8,091 nt of DNA, taken from an uncultured Acidimicrobiia bacterium (lineage in GTDB: Bacteria; Actinomycetota; Acidimicrobiia; UBA5794). Below, one piece after another: positions 1 to 5,896 of the stretch. The translations under genes and the position numbers were made by a program. The DNA is taken from assembly GCA_905480055.1 (NCBI GenBank), contig CAJQOW010000307.1, positions 1 to 8,091 on the forward strand. Direction: 5' to 3'. How positions within the stretch are numbered: position 1 is the first letter of the stretch; every line of letters begins with the position of its first letter. The notes below the pieces were generated by a model that did not search any database, was not told the DNA's origin, and was given only the letters and a program-made list of their open reading frames with translations.

Positions 1-1
1 C

Positions 2-895
2 GATGCTGGTGACCTCTCTCCCTACACCCCTCTCCTTCTTGGCGCTGGTGTCTACGACCGCATGTTCGAGCGGCGTGATCTTCCGTCACGCCGTTCATAC
101 GCCATCAGCCTCCTCGTCGATGGCTCGGCATCGATGCTCCAGCCAAGGGACAGCGGATCACGAAAGACACCCTGGGCCATGGCCGCCGCGTTGCTTGGTG
201 CATGGACGCTTGCACACCTCGCCGATGAGCTCCAGATCGATTTCGAGATTGCCATCTTCAATCGTTCGTTCGCAGCGGGCCTCGACGACAGCGAACTGAG
301 CTACCGCGAGCGCCGGTCCCGTGCGACGGCCGGGCTTCGGCAGGCCCAGGGCGGAAACGCAGAGCGCCTCACCCGAACCGTGAACCACTACCTCCTCAAA
401 CCGTTCCACATGCGCTGGCGGGTTGCCGAGGATCTGCTCGCCGGGCTCTTCTTCACCGCAGGTTCGCCCCAAGAGGCAGCACGACGGGCTCGGAGGGAAC
501 CCGAGCAGAGCCCACCCGTGTCGATGTTCGACAAGGCAGCAAACGTCGACGAGTTCAACCTCGCCCATGCCGCCGAGCGCCTGGCGGCCCAGCGAGCGTC
601 TCATCGCATCATCGTGGTGCTGGCAGACGGCATGACCCGAGGCTCCGTCCAGGCTCTGGCAGAAACCGCGGCCGACATCGAACACAGCGGAGCAACGGTG
701 CTCGGGATCGGCATCGGTGACGACACCGTGCGTGCCGCCTACTCGCGGGCACAGGTCGTGGAACGGCCGCTCGACCTCGCATCGGCCATGGTCGACGGCG
801 TCCGCAGCACCCTGTATCGCACAATCGCCGCCTCCGGCGCCGACTCATGGTGGGCACAGGCGGGCGAACGACAACTCGAAGTTCTGAGCAATTGA
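2..895 (+). CDS. CobT-like VWA-domain protein, 5' partial
   Basis: The reading frame is open from the window edge, so this is the last 297 or so residues of a longer protein; the ATG at 62 is probably internal. A von Willebrand factor A fold is visible. Its metal-binding MIDAS motif DGSASM lies at about 119-136 after a hydrophobic strand (YAISLLV), a second strand with an acidic turn (IIVVLADGMTRGS) at about 610-650, and a third strand VLGIGIGDD at about 700-725. The arrangement NVDEFNLAHAAERL, strand-DG, GIGIGDD, then LASAM resembles the C-terminal VWA domain of cobaltochelatase CobT and of NorD-type activators. These proteins work with an AAA+ partner to remodel or metallate a client complex in the cytoplasm, and such a partner follows 30 nt downstream. 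No cobalamin gene is visible, so cobalt chelation itself is doubtful. The domain is confident; the client is unknown. Confidence 0.8.
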   Translation, partial: DAGDLSPYTPLLLGAGVYDRMFERRDLPSRRSYAISLLVDGSASMLQPRDSGSRKTPWAMAAALLGAWTLAHLADELQIDFEIAIFNRSFAAGLDDSELSYRERRSRATAGLRQAQGGNAERLTRTVNHYLLKPFHMRWRVAEDLLAGLFFTAGSPQEAARRARREPEQSPPVSMFDKAANVDEFNLAHAAERLAAQRASHRIIVVLADGMTRGSVQALAETAADIEHSGATVLGIGIGDDTVRAAYSRAQVVERPLDLASAMVDGVRSTLYRTIAASGADSWWAQAGERQLEVLSN

Positions 896-912
896 CCATC
901 ACTCTTTGATAC

Positions 913-918
913 GAGGAG
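913..918 (+). promoter_or_regulatory. Shine-Dalgarno site of the CobS-like ATPase
   Basis: GAGGAG lies 7 nt before the GTG at 926. It fixes that start codon and shows that the ATPase is translated from its own site in a message shared with the VWA gene. Confidence 0.75.
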
Positions 919-925
919 ACCACAC

Positions 926-1918
926 GTGGCAACAACCGTCACCTTCACAGACCCGACAGGCGTCGGCCCAGACGTCGAGCTTCCGACCCCGGAGATCTCG
1001 AAGGATCTCGACGACTACGAGAACCGCCTCAAGCACATCCCCGAGCCCGATCCGTACTACGTCGATCTTGGCATGCAGTATCGGCTCGCACGCCTCGAGG
1101 AGATTCGCCGCGGCTACTTCACGGACTCCCCTCTTCATCTGGCGCTCCGCGGTCACATGGGGACGGGCAAGGACCACGATCTGGAGCAGTTTGCCGCAAC
1201 GCTCAAGACGCCTTACTACCGCATCCCGCTCACGGGCGAGGTGCGTGACATCACGCTGATCGGATCGGTCAAGCTGTACGGAGACGGCAAGGGTGGAACG
1301 GAGAGTCGCTGGGAGGACGGCGATATCACGCGGGCACTGCGCGGCCCCGCTCTGGTGAACCTGTCCGAGCTCAATGCTGCCGGCGCTGAGACATTGTTTG
1401 CGCTCCATGGTCTCCTGGACCGCCATCAGGCCCTCGAACTCCCCACCGGCGAGATGGTGCGCCTCCGCAAGGACGTGCGCATCTTCGGAACGCTCAACCC
1501 AACAGACCTGCGTGACTATGCAGGTACGCAGACCCTCAACAAGGCCTTCGCCGACCGCTGGATCATCTGGGAGAAGGACTTCCCCGGCGAAGAAGAGCTG
1601 GTCACGATGCTCGAGCGCCGCCATCCGGACATGGACCCAGAGGTACGGGAGCTGCTGACGAAGCTCGCAGTGGAGATCAACACGTCGTTCACCGCCGGCG
1701 ATGCCAGGACGCGTGTTGAGACGCCGATGTCGCTCAGAACGGTATTGGACCGCTACCCGGCTGGACTTCGGATGTACACCACCTCGACCGATCCGATGCG
1801 ATCTGCGTGGGAGGAGTTCGTGCTCCCTCACATCGATCCATACGACCGGGATCACTATGAAACCGTGTGGTCAGCGGTCGTACGCAAGGGCCCAGAACGC
1901 GCACCTTTCACCGACTAG
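926..1918 (+). CDS. CobS/MoxR-like AAA+ ATPase with altered Walker motifs
   Basis: A 330-residue cytoplasmic AAA+ protein of the CobS/MoxR (dynein-related) type, which normally forms a ring and acts with a VWA partner to remodel a target complex. The start is GTG behind a good Shine-Dalgarno site. The Walker A region is GHMGTGKDHDLEQF (residues 76-89), closely matching the CobS pattern GTGKST..EQ, but residue 83 is Asp instead of Ser/Thr. The Walker B region is LVNLSELN (143-150), with Ser147 where the usual Asp precedes the catalytic Glu148. Sensor-1-type GTLNP (188-192, Asn191) and the DRW arginine segment (210-212) are kept. Mg-ATP binding may therefore be changed or lost while the ring-forming residues remain. 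The gene follows the VWA gene by 30 nt, so the two are very likely co-transcribed and partners. The fold is confident; the client and the ATPase activity are not known. Confidence 0.82.
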   Translation: MATTVTFTDPTGVGPDVELPTPEISKDLDDYENRLKHIPEPDPYYVDLGMQYRLARLEEIRRGYFTDSPLHLALRGHMGTGKDHDLEQFAATLKTPYYRIPLTGEVRDITLIGSVKLYGDGKGGTESRWEDGDITRALRGPALVNLSELNAAGAETLFALHGLLDRHQALELPTGEMVRLRKDVRIFGTLNPTDLRDYAGTQTLNKAFADRWIIWEKDFPGEEELVTMLERRHPDMDPEVRELLTKLAVEINTSFTAGDARTRVETPMSLRTVLDRYPAGLRMYTTSTDPMRSAWEEFVLPHIDPYDRDHYETVWSAVVRKGPERAPFTD

Positions 1919-1936
1919 GTCGGCTCCGTAGGTACG

Positions 1937-1952
1937 TCCGGTGGTCGCCGGA
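1937..1952. terminator. possible GC-rich hairpin between convergent genes
   Basis: TCCGG and CCGGA form a perfect 5-bp stem with a 6-nt loop in the 58-nt gap between the ATPase and the small membrane gene, which converge. There is no T-run, so this is only a weak candidate for a bidirectional terminator. Confidence 0.25.
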
Positions 1953-1976
1953 GTGGGGTATCGAGAGGGGCGGTGG

Positions 1977-2162
1977 CTACCAGGCCCTGCTCGTCACGCC
2001 ACCCAGCAGCACGGATGCGAGGATTCCGAGCGGCAGCGTCGCGATGTAGGACAGTTCCATGCCGAGGTTGCCGAAGAACAGCATCAACAGCCATGTTGCC
2101 GGGAAGGTGAACAGGGCGAACGCCACTGCGAACACCACGACAGCCTTGAGGAAGTCACCCAC
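1977..2162 (-). CDS. small two-helix membrane protein, unknown function
   Basis: A 61-residue hydrophobic protein that starts at GTG (2162-2160). After a short MGDFLK head it has one hydrophobic stretch (about residues 7-30: VVVFAVAFALFTFPATWLLM), a short turn with FGNLGMEL, and a second hydrophobic stretch (about 38-55: YIATLPLGILASVLLGG), ending TSRAW. It is probably a two-pass inner-membrane protein. It is judged real because a near-perfect Shine-Dalgarno sequence (AAAAGGAG) lies 5 nt before the start and a possible -10 box sits further upstream. I do not recognise a family. It is convergent with the ATPase and divergent from the HNH gene, so it appears to be a single-gene unit. Confidence 0.72.
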   Translation of the reverse strand: MGDFLKAVVVFAVAFALFTFPATWLLMLFFGNLGMELSYIATLPLGILASVLLGGVTSRAW

Positions 2163-2167
2163 GATTG

Positions 2168-2175
2168 CTCCTTTT
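2168..2175 (-). promoter_or_regulatory. strong Shine-Dalgarno site for the small membrane gene
   Basis: On the minus strand this reads AAAAGGAG, 5 nt before the GTG start. It is the strongest ribosome-binding site I noticed in the window and the main evidence that the 61-residue gene is translated. Confidence 0.75.
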
Positions 2176-2188
2176 CTGTGACGCGTTC

Positions 2189-2194
2189 ACCCTA
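2189..2194 (-). promoter_or_regulatory. possible -10 box for the small membrane gene
   Basis: On the minus strand this reads TAGGGT (TANNNT pattern), 26 nt before the GTG start. Transcription would begin near 2182 and leave a short leader that contains the Shine-Dalgarno site. No convincing -35 box is visible. Confidence 0.35.
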
Positions 2195-2283
2195 GAGGGC
2201 GGTGCCTCAGGAACGTGGTATCTGCGCACGGGCGCCCGGCAGCGGGGTGCGCCTCGGGGCCCGGATCTGTCACAGGCACGACA

Positions 2284-2289
2284 TACGAT
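2284..2289 (+). promoter_or_regulatory. -10 box, possible leaderless start of the HNH gene
   Basis: TACGAT is followed by 6 nt and then the ATG at 2296, so the predicted transcription start falls at or next to the A of ATG. There is no Shine-Dalgarno sequence before this ATG. No clear -35 box is seen. Confidence 0.4.
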
Positions 2290-2295
2290 CGTTCC

Positions 2296-3666
2296 ATGGT
2301 CAGTATCAGCGAGCCCACTACGACCCATCGTTACGAGCATCGCTCCGACCTGCCGTTCGGGTCACCCGAGGAAGAACATGTCCCCGGCCTTCCACCCGTG
2401 TGGACAGGCGCAATACCTCCGGGCATAGACGACATGCCTCCGGGACCGGAGCTCGCCGCATGGCTGTCGGTCGTCGACCCGACAACCCTCTCTGGCCATG
2501 ATCGGGTGTCCCTGTTGCGGGCCCATCAGCGACTGGTCAGCCACTTCCAGGCGCAGATGTATCGAGACATGACCGCGGTCAAAGCGGTCCTTCAGAGCGG
2601 CGACAACGTCGATGACCACGTCCATGCCTCATTCGCAGCCGAAGCCGAGATCCGCGCTGCGCTCGCCTGGTCTCGCCGACGCACGGAGAACGAGCTGAGC
2701 TTCGCCATCGACCTCGAGTCGAGGCATCCCACACTGATGAGGGCACTCGAGAGCGGCGGCATCGACGTGGCGAGGGCCAAGGCAATCGACTCCGGGACGG
2801 CACACCTGCCCCGGCGTGTCGCCGAGTCTGTATGCCACACGGTCCTGCCGGAGGCCAGCGATCTCACGGTCGGCCAAGTTCAGGCAAGGGTGCGAACGTT
2901 GGCGGTCGCCGCGGAGCCTGAGGAAGCCGAGTCGCGCTACGAGGAGGCCCACGAACGCCGCCGAGTCGTACTGGAGCCGACCCAGGACGGAACAGGGAAT
3001 GTACTCGCCATGGACCTCTCCCCTGCTGCCGCAACGGCGGTCACGCACCGTATTGCTGGCCTCGCACGGCGCGCGGCCGCCGCTGATGATCCCCGCACTC
3101 CCGACCAGGTCCGTGCGGATGTATTCGTTGATCTGATTCTCGGCAACCGCTCGAGGCGAACGACGGTCGGTGAGACGCCTTATGCAGCCAGACGCTCGGC
3201 GGATGTGGAGATACGTGTCGACCTCACCACGTTGATGGGCCTCAACGAGCGACCAGCCGACATTCCCGGGTTCGGACCTGTCATCTCTGAGATCGCTCGG
3301 AAGACGGCCGATGAGCCCACCAGCCAATGGCGTTTCACGGCCACGTATCCGCACACCGGTCGACCAGTGTCCACGGGGAAACTCAACCGAAGGCCTTCAG
3401 CTGCTCAGGGCAGGCAAGTCCGTGCTCAACAACCGACATGCGTCTTCCCGGGTTGTCGGGCCCCCGCCACCGATTGCGATCTCGACCACACCAAACCGTG
3501 GCAGGCAGGCGGTGCAACGGAAACCAACAACCTCGCTCCTCTGTGTCGCCACGACCACCGGATCAAAGGCGAGGCGGGCTGGTCATATGCGCAGAAACCC
3601 AATGGTGACGTCGTGTGGCATTCCCCGCTGGGCCACCGCTACGTCCGCACGAGGCCGCCGCCCTAG
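2296..3666 (+). CDS. DUF222 / HNH endonuclease (13E12 repeat family)
   Basis: A 456-residue protein with the two-part layout of the actinobacterial 13E12 family: a long alpha-helical DUF222 region (about residues 50-350) and a C-terminal HNH nuclease domain. The HNH part shows a zinc-type C382-x4-C387, the catalytic DLDH motif (395-398, His398), and NNLAPLCRHDHR (411-422) with Asn411/412 and His419/421. Cys382, Cys387 and Cys417 are candidate structural-metal ligands. All HNH residues appear intact, so it should be an active metal-dependent DNA nuclease. The biological role of this often multi-copy family is poorly known, and mobile-element ancestry is often suspected. The ATG at 2296 is preferred over the in-frame GTG at 2215, because the 27 residues in between are low-complexity and a -10-like box lies just before the ATG. 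The gene stands alone, divergent from the small membrane gene. Confidence 0.88.
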   Translation: MVSISEPTTTHRYEHRSDLPFGSPEEEHVPGLPPVWTGAIPPGIDDMPPGPELAAWLSVVDPTTLSGHDRVSLLRAHQRLVSHFQAQMYRDMTAVKAVLQSGDNVDDHVHASFAAEAEIRAALAWSRRRTENELSFAIDLESRHPTLMRALESGGIDVARAKAIDSGTAHLPRRVAESVCHTVLPEASDLTVGQVQARVRTLAVAAEPEEAESRYEEAHERRRVVLEPTQDGTGNVLAMDLSPAAATAVTHRIAGLARRAAAADDPRTPDQVRADVFVDLILGNRSRRTTVGETPYAARRSADVEIRVDLTTLMGLNERPADIPGFGPVISEIARKTADEPTSQWRFTATYPHTGRPVSTGKLNRRPSAAQGRQVRAQQPTCVFPGCRAPATDCDLDHTKPWQAGGATETNNLAPLCRHDHRIKGEAGWSYAQKPNGDVVWHSPLGHRYVRTRPPP

Positions 3667-3693
3667 GAACCGAGTCCATTGCCGCAAGCGGGG

Positions 3694-3699
3694 TATCGT
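3694..3699 (+). promoter_or_regulatory. -10 box, possible leaderless start of the YajQ gene
   Basis: TATCGT lies 6 nt before the ATG at 3706, and no Shine-Dalgarno sequence is present. The spacing puts the transcription start at or beside the ATG. It lies in the 39-nt gap after the HNH gene. Confidence 0.4.
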
Positions 3700-3705
3700 T
3701 CCGCC

Positions 3706-4050
3706 ATGCCTTCATTTGACATCGTTTCCCAGGTAGATATGCAAGAAGTTCGCAACGCTGTGGACCAAGCTTCACGCGAAATCGTGAACCGCTACGACTT
3801 CAAGGGAACGGACACTTCGATCCGTCTCACCGACGAGGGAATCGTGCTCGAATCGAGCGCCGACGGAAGGCTCGAAGCCGCCATCGACGTGCTCAAGGGA
3901 AAGCTCGTGAAGAGGAACGTCAGCCTCAAGTCGATCTCCGGCGGTGAGCCAAAGCAGATCGGTGGCGGCAGATATCAGGCCACTTTCACCTTGAACGAGG
4001 GCATCTCCCAGGATGCGGCCAAGGAACTTCGAAGGACATTCGCGATATGA
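3706..4050 (+). CDS. yajQ: YajQ-family nucleotide-binding protein, N-terminal part (frameshifted)
   Basis: The first 114 codons read as YajQ: MPSFDIVSQVDMQEVRNAVDQ at the start, the hallmark NRYDFKGT (about residues 28-35), then VLKGKLVKRNVS and LNEGISQDAAKELR. YajQ proteins are small cytoplasmic proteins of about 163 residues with two alpha/beta domains. They bind nucleotides, and some homologues are reported to bind cyclic di-GMP. Here the frame leaves the family pattern after codon 109 (R, 4030-4032) and ends after RTFAI at a TGA (4048-4050). The missing C-terminal third is found intact one frame over. Adding one A to the AA at 4032-4033 would restore ...ELRKDIRDMKLKVQ and a protein of 161 residues. 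The gene is either broken or the base is a sequencing or assembly error. Confidence 0.85.
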   Translation: MPSFDIVSQVDMQEVRNAVDQASREIVNRYDFKGTDTSIRLTDEGIVLESSADGRLEAAIDVLKGKLVKRNVSLKSISGGEPKQIGGGRYQATFTLNEGISQDAAKELRRTFAI

Positions 4051-4190
4051 AGCTCAAGGTCCAGGTCCAGATCCAGGGCGATCAGCTCCGTGTCCAGGGC
4101 AAGAAGCGTGACGACCTCCAGCAGGTCATCACTGCCGTCAAGGCCCTCAGCTTCCGCCTTCCCCTGCAATACATCAACTTCAGAGACTGA
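4047..4190 (+). pseudogene. yajQ: YajQ-family C-terminal fragment after frameshift
   Basis: This frame encodes the conserved YajQ C-terminus: KLKVQVQIQGDQLRVQGKKR, then DDLQQVITAVKAL and LPLQYINFRD. It aligns by eye with the family ending (QIQGDxxRVxGKKRDDLQ ... PLQFxNFR). Homology to the family begins slightly upstream at KDIRD (from 4032), which shows that this was one continuous gene. By chance the conserved Met gives an ATG whose last bases overlap the TGA of the upstream piece (ATGA, 4047-4050). Reinitiation could therefore in principle make a 47-residue fragment. It is best read as the second half of one frameshifted yajQ gene rather than a separate gene. Confidence 0.8.
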
Positions 4191-4215
4191 CGAGTTCGTA
4201 GACCTCGGTCGACCT

Positions 4216-4222
4216 GAAGGGA
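4216..4222 (+). promoter_or_regulatory. Shine-Dalgarno site supporting a TTG start
   Basis: GAAGGGA ends 6 nt before the TTG at 4229. It is the main reason to accept the TTG as the start of the decarboxylase-like gene, since no ATG or GTG is close by in that frame. Confidence 0.6.
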
Positions 4223-4228
4223 CCGGCA

Positions 4229-5251
4229 TTGGTTGGAAGTGACGAGACGGCTCCCCTCAATATCACTGTTGCCGGCTACCCGTTTGACCGTGTTCAGGGC
4301 CTCGGAAGCGCCATACCGGTCGACGGGTGTGAGGCACGGTTCCAGAAGGCGGCAATTGGCGACATGAACAGCCAGGCGTTCGGTGGTGCCCAGGCCTGGG
4401 AGGTCACCGAAATTGGGCTGTTGCCGTTTCTCATTGCGTGGGTAAACGACGGGTTCCTTGACTACGAGTTGATTCCCGTGTTTCCGCTGCGGGTGTTTCG
4501 ACACAAGAGCATCTTCATCCGCACGGACAAGGGGATTGCGACGCCGGAGGACCTTCGCGGCAAGAGGGTCGGTGCGTCTGGATATTCAACGACGTCGCTG
4601 GCGTGGATCCGAGGGATGTTCGAGCATGAGTACGGTGTGAAGCCCGAAGAGATCCAGTGGGTGCTTTCCACCGATGATTCTTCAGCCGACGTCACGGGCG
4701 AGCGGTCGGCGCAGGAACTGATGCTTCCTGACAATCTTCACATCAGATACGGCACGCCTGGGAAGAGCGAGTCGGAGCTTCTCGTCGATGACGAAGTAGA
4801 CGCCCTCTTCCACGCTGCTGAACCAGAAGCGTTTGTGAAGGGCGACCCGATAGTTGGCCGGCTCTTTGCTGACAGCCGTTCAGAAGAGCAGGCGTACTTC
4901 GCCAAGACGGGGATCTTCCCGATCATGCACGCTGTGGCCATCCGGAGTGACGTCGTGCAAGCCAATCCTTGGCTCCCCGAATCAATCTTCCGGGCCTATG
5001 CCGCAGCCAAGCAGCAAGCCCTGAAACGACTCAGAACACTGGGCTGGGCAATGATCTCGCTGCCATGGGTTGCACAGGAGGAAGAAGCGACTCGCCATCT
5101 CATGGGCGACGATTACTGGCCGTACGGTATCGAGGCAAACCGAGCATCCCTCGAATCGCTACTCCAATACTCGTATGAACAAGGGCTCACACAACGGGTC
5201 CCACTGCTCGAAGAGCTCTTCCATCCGTCGACGCTCAACCTCAACGGATAG
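4229..5251 (+). CDS. 4,5-dihydroxyphthalate decarboxylase-like / substrate-binding-fold protein
   Basis: A 340-residue protein with the periplasmic-binding-protein (NMT1/LysR-substrate-like) fold. The N-terminus LNITVAGYPFDRVQGL..IPVDG (about residues 10-33) and the central IFIRTDKGIATPEDLRGKRV followed by GASGYSTTSLAWIRG (about 95-129) match proteins annotated as 4,5-dihydroxyphthalate decarboxylase. That enzyme removes one carboxyl group from 4,5-dihydroxyphthalate to give protocatechuate. The protein begins directly with the first beta strand and has no signal peptide or lipobox, which favours a cytoplasmic enzyme over an ABC-transporter binding protein. No other phthalate or aromatic-ring genes are near, so the true substrate is uncertain. 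The TTG start has a Shine-Dalgarno site. The gene follows yajQ by 38 nt in the same direction and may share its transcript. The family call is good; the reaction is tentative. Confidence 0.75.
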   Translation: MVGSDETAPLNITVAGYPFDRVQGLGSAIPVDGCEARFQKAAIGDMNSQAFGGAQAWEVTEIGLLPFLIAWVNDGFLDYELIPVFPLRVFRHKSIFIRTDKGIATPEDLRGKRVGASGYSTTSLAWIRGMFEHEYGVKPEEIQWVLSTDDSSADVTGERSAQELMLPDNLHIRYGTPGKSESELLVDDEVDALFHAAEPEAFVKGDPIVGRLFADSRSEEQAYFAKTGIFPIMHAVAIRSDVVQANPWLPESIFRAYAAAKQQALKRLRTLGWAMISLPWVAQEEEATRHLMGDDYWPYGIEANRASLESLLQYSYEQGLTQRVPLLEELFHPSTLNLNG

Positions 5252-5437
5252 CAAGGCACATCCGTCGAGCTGCGGGGCCATCGAGCGCCGCTCGGATTGC
5301 AGAACCGAGAATCGGCCCGAGTCCATCCAGACCGGGCGCTCGCTGCAACAAGGCGAGCCCGCCATGATCTGTCTAGTCCCTTTGCACTCGACAGAACCAT
5401 TCTCCAATTTCTGCACGCATTCTCCGATATCAATGGC

Positions 5438-5638
5438 ATGGATCGCCCACATTCCACCGAACGGGCCCAGGGGCCAGAGCCCGACGCTGCGGCTGAGCGG
5501 CCTGACTGTGTCGTGTGCGGCAGGGAAGCCGTAGCCATCGATCGCAACGATTCGGCGATGTGCGCCAAGCACGCAGCCCTCTTTGTCACTCGCGACTACC
5601 GAGACGCCGTCGCCGACAAAGCTCGAATTGTGCGGTGA
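5438..5638 (+). CDS. small CxxC/CxxH putative zinc-binding protein
   Basis: A 66-residue protein with a charged, Pro/Glu-rich N-terminal tail (residues 1-22), then Cys24-x2-Cys27 and, 15 residues later, Cys42-x2-His45 (sequence CVVCGREAVA ... SAMCAKHAAL). The four ligands fit a compact zinc ribbon or zinc knuckle, followed by a basic/acidic helix (VTRDYRDAVADKARIVR). It could be a DNA-, RNA- or protein-binding adaptor; I do not recognise a family. The ATG at 5438 is chosen because the upstream in-frame residues look like non-coding sequence. No Shine-Dalgarno sequence precedes it. Its TGA overlaps the next start (GTGA, 5635-5638), so the two genes are likely translated together. The Cys/His pattern plus the overlap are the main reasons to call it real. 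Confidence 0.6.
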   Translation: MDRPHSTERAQGPEPDAAAERPDCVVCGREAVAIDRNDSAMCAKHAALFVTRDYRDAVADKARIVR

Positions 5639-5841
5639 TCACCATCGACTTCTCATCTCTCTCCGACGCCGACCTCGCATCCCAGTACATGGACGTGACG
5701 AGCGGCTCCGACCCGACCTCACCAGATTTCGACATCGACCATGCCGGCGAACTGGCGGCAGAACTCGAGTTGCGTGGTTTCACCGAGTCACAGGGCTCGT
5801 GGAGACACCCGGAGAAGGGGACCCTCGTCACCGACCCCTGA
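5635..5841 (+). CDS. small acidic protein of unknown function, coupled to the zinc protein
   Basis: A 68-residue protein (MITIDFSSLSDADLASQYMD ... AGELAAELELRGFTESQGSWR ... LVTDP). It has no Cys, no membrane stretch and no signal peptide. Its first half is strongly acidic (many Asp, Ser), followed by a probable amphipathic helix (AGELAAELELRGF) and a short basic segment. I do not recognise the family. The GTG start shares four bases with the stop of the upstream zinc-type gene, the usual sign of translational coupling, so the two products may work together. A small soluble partner or regulator is a guess. A hairpin follows 15 nt after the stop. Confidence 0.6.
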   Translation: MITIDFSSLSDADLASQYMDVTSGSDPTSPDFDIDHAGELAAELELRGFTESQGSWRHPEKGTLVTDP

Positions 5842-5856
5842 CGAGACCCCACTCCC

Positions 5857-5871
5857 CGGGTGTTACACCCG
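5857..5871. terminator. perfect inverted repeat between convergent genes
   Basis: CGGGTG TTA CACCCG is a perfect 6-bp stem (7 bp if the central bases pair) with a 3-nt loop. It lies in the 55-nt gap between the small-gene pair and the GNAT gene, which converge on it. It could end transcription from both sides, although no T-run follows. A protein-binding palindrome is the alternative. Confidence 0.4.
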
Positions 5872-5896
5872 AGGCAGTAATCCGAACCATCGCCGC

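Noticed and set aside
899..1855. 318-residue minus-strand open frame
   Set aside because: It is the antisense shadow of the CobS-like ATPase gene, whose own protein shows clear AAA+ motifs; this frame shows no recognisable domain.
2229..2275. GC-rich repeats (GGGCGCCC and similar) as an operator or terminator
   Set aside because: Short G/C palindromes are expected by chance in this composition, and none is placed at a clear promoter element.
2215..2295. 27-residue N-terminal extension of the HNH protein from GTG 2215
   Set aside because: The extension is Gly/Ala-rich and unlike the family. A -10-like box lies inside it just before the ATG at 2296.
2629..3354. 241-residue minus-strand open frame
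   Set aside because: Antisense of the DUF222 part of the HNH gene, without recognisable features.
4028..4036. Programmed -1 ribosomal frameshift in yajQ
   Set aside because: No slippery X-XXY-YYZ heptamer is present at the junction, and YajQ is not known to use frameshifting. A missing base explains it more simply.
4229..5251. Periplasmic ABC-transporter substrate-binding protein
   Set aside because: The fold is similar, but there is no signal peptide or lipobox, and no permease or ATPase genes are adjacent.
5297..5437. Longer version of the zinc-type small protein from TTG 5297
   Set aside because: No ribosome-binding site, and the extra residues look like translated non-coding DNA. I saw nothing else definite between 5252 and 5437 apart from a weak TTGCAC-N17-CAATTT promoter-like pair at 5382-5410.
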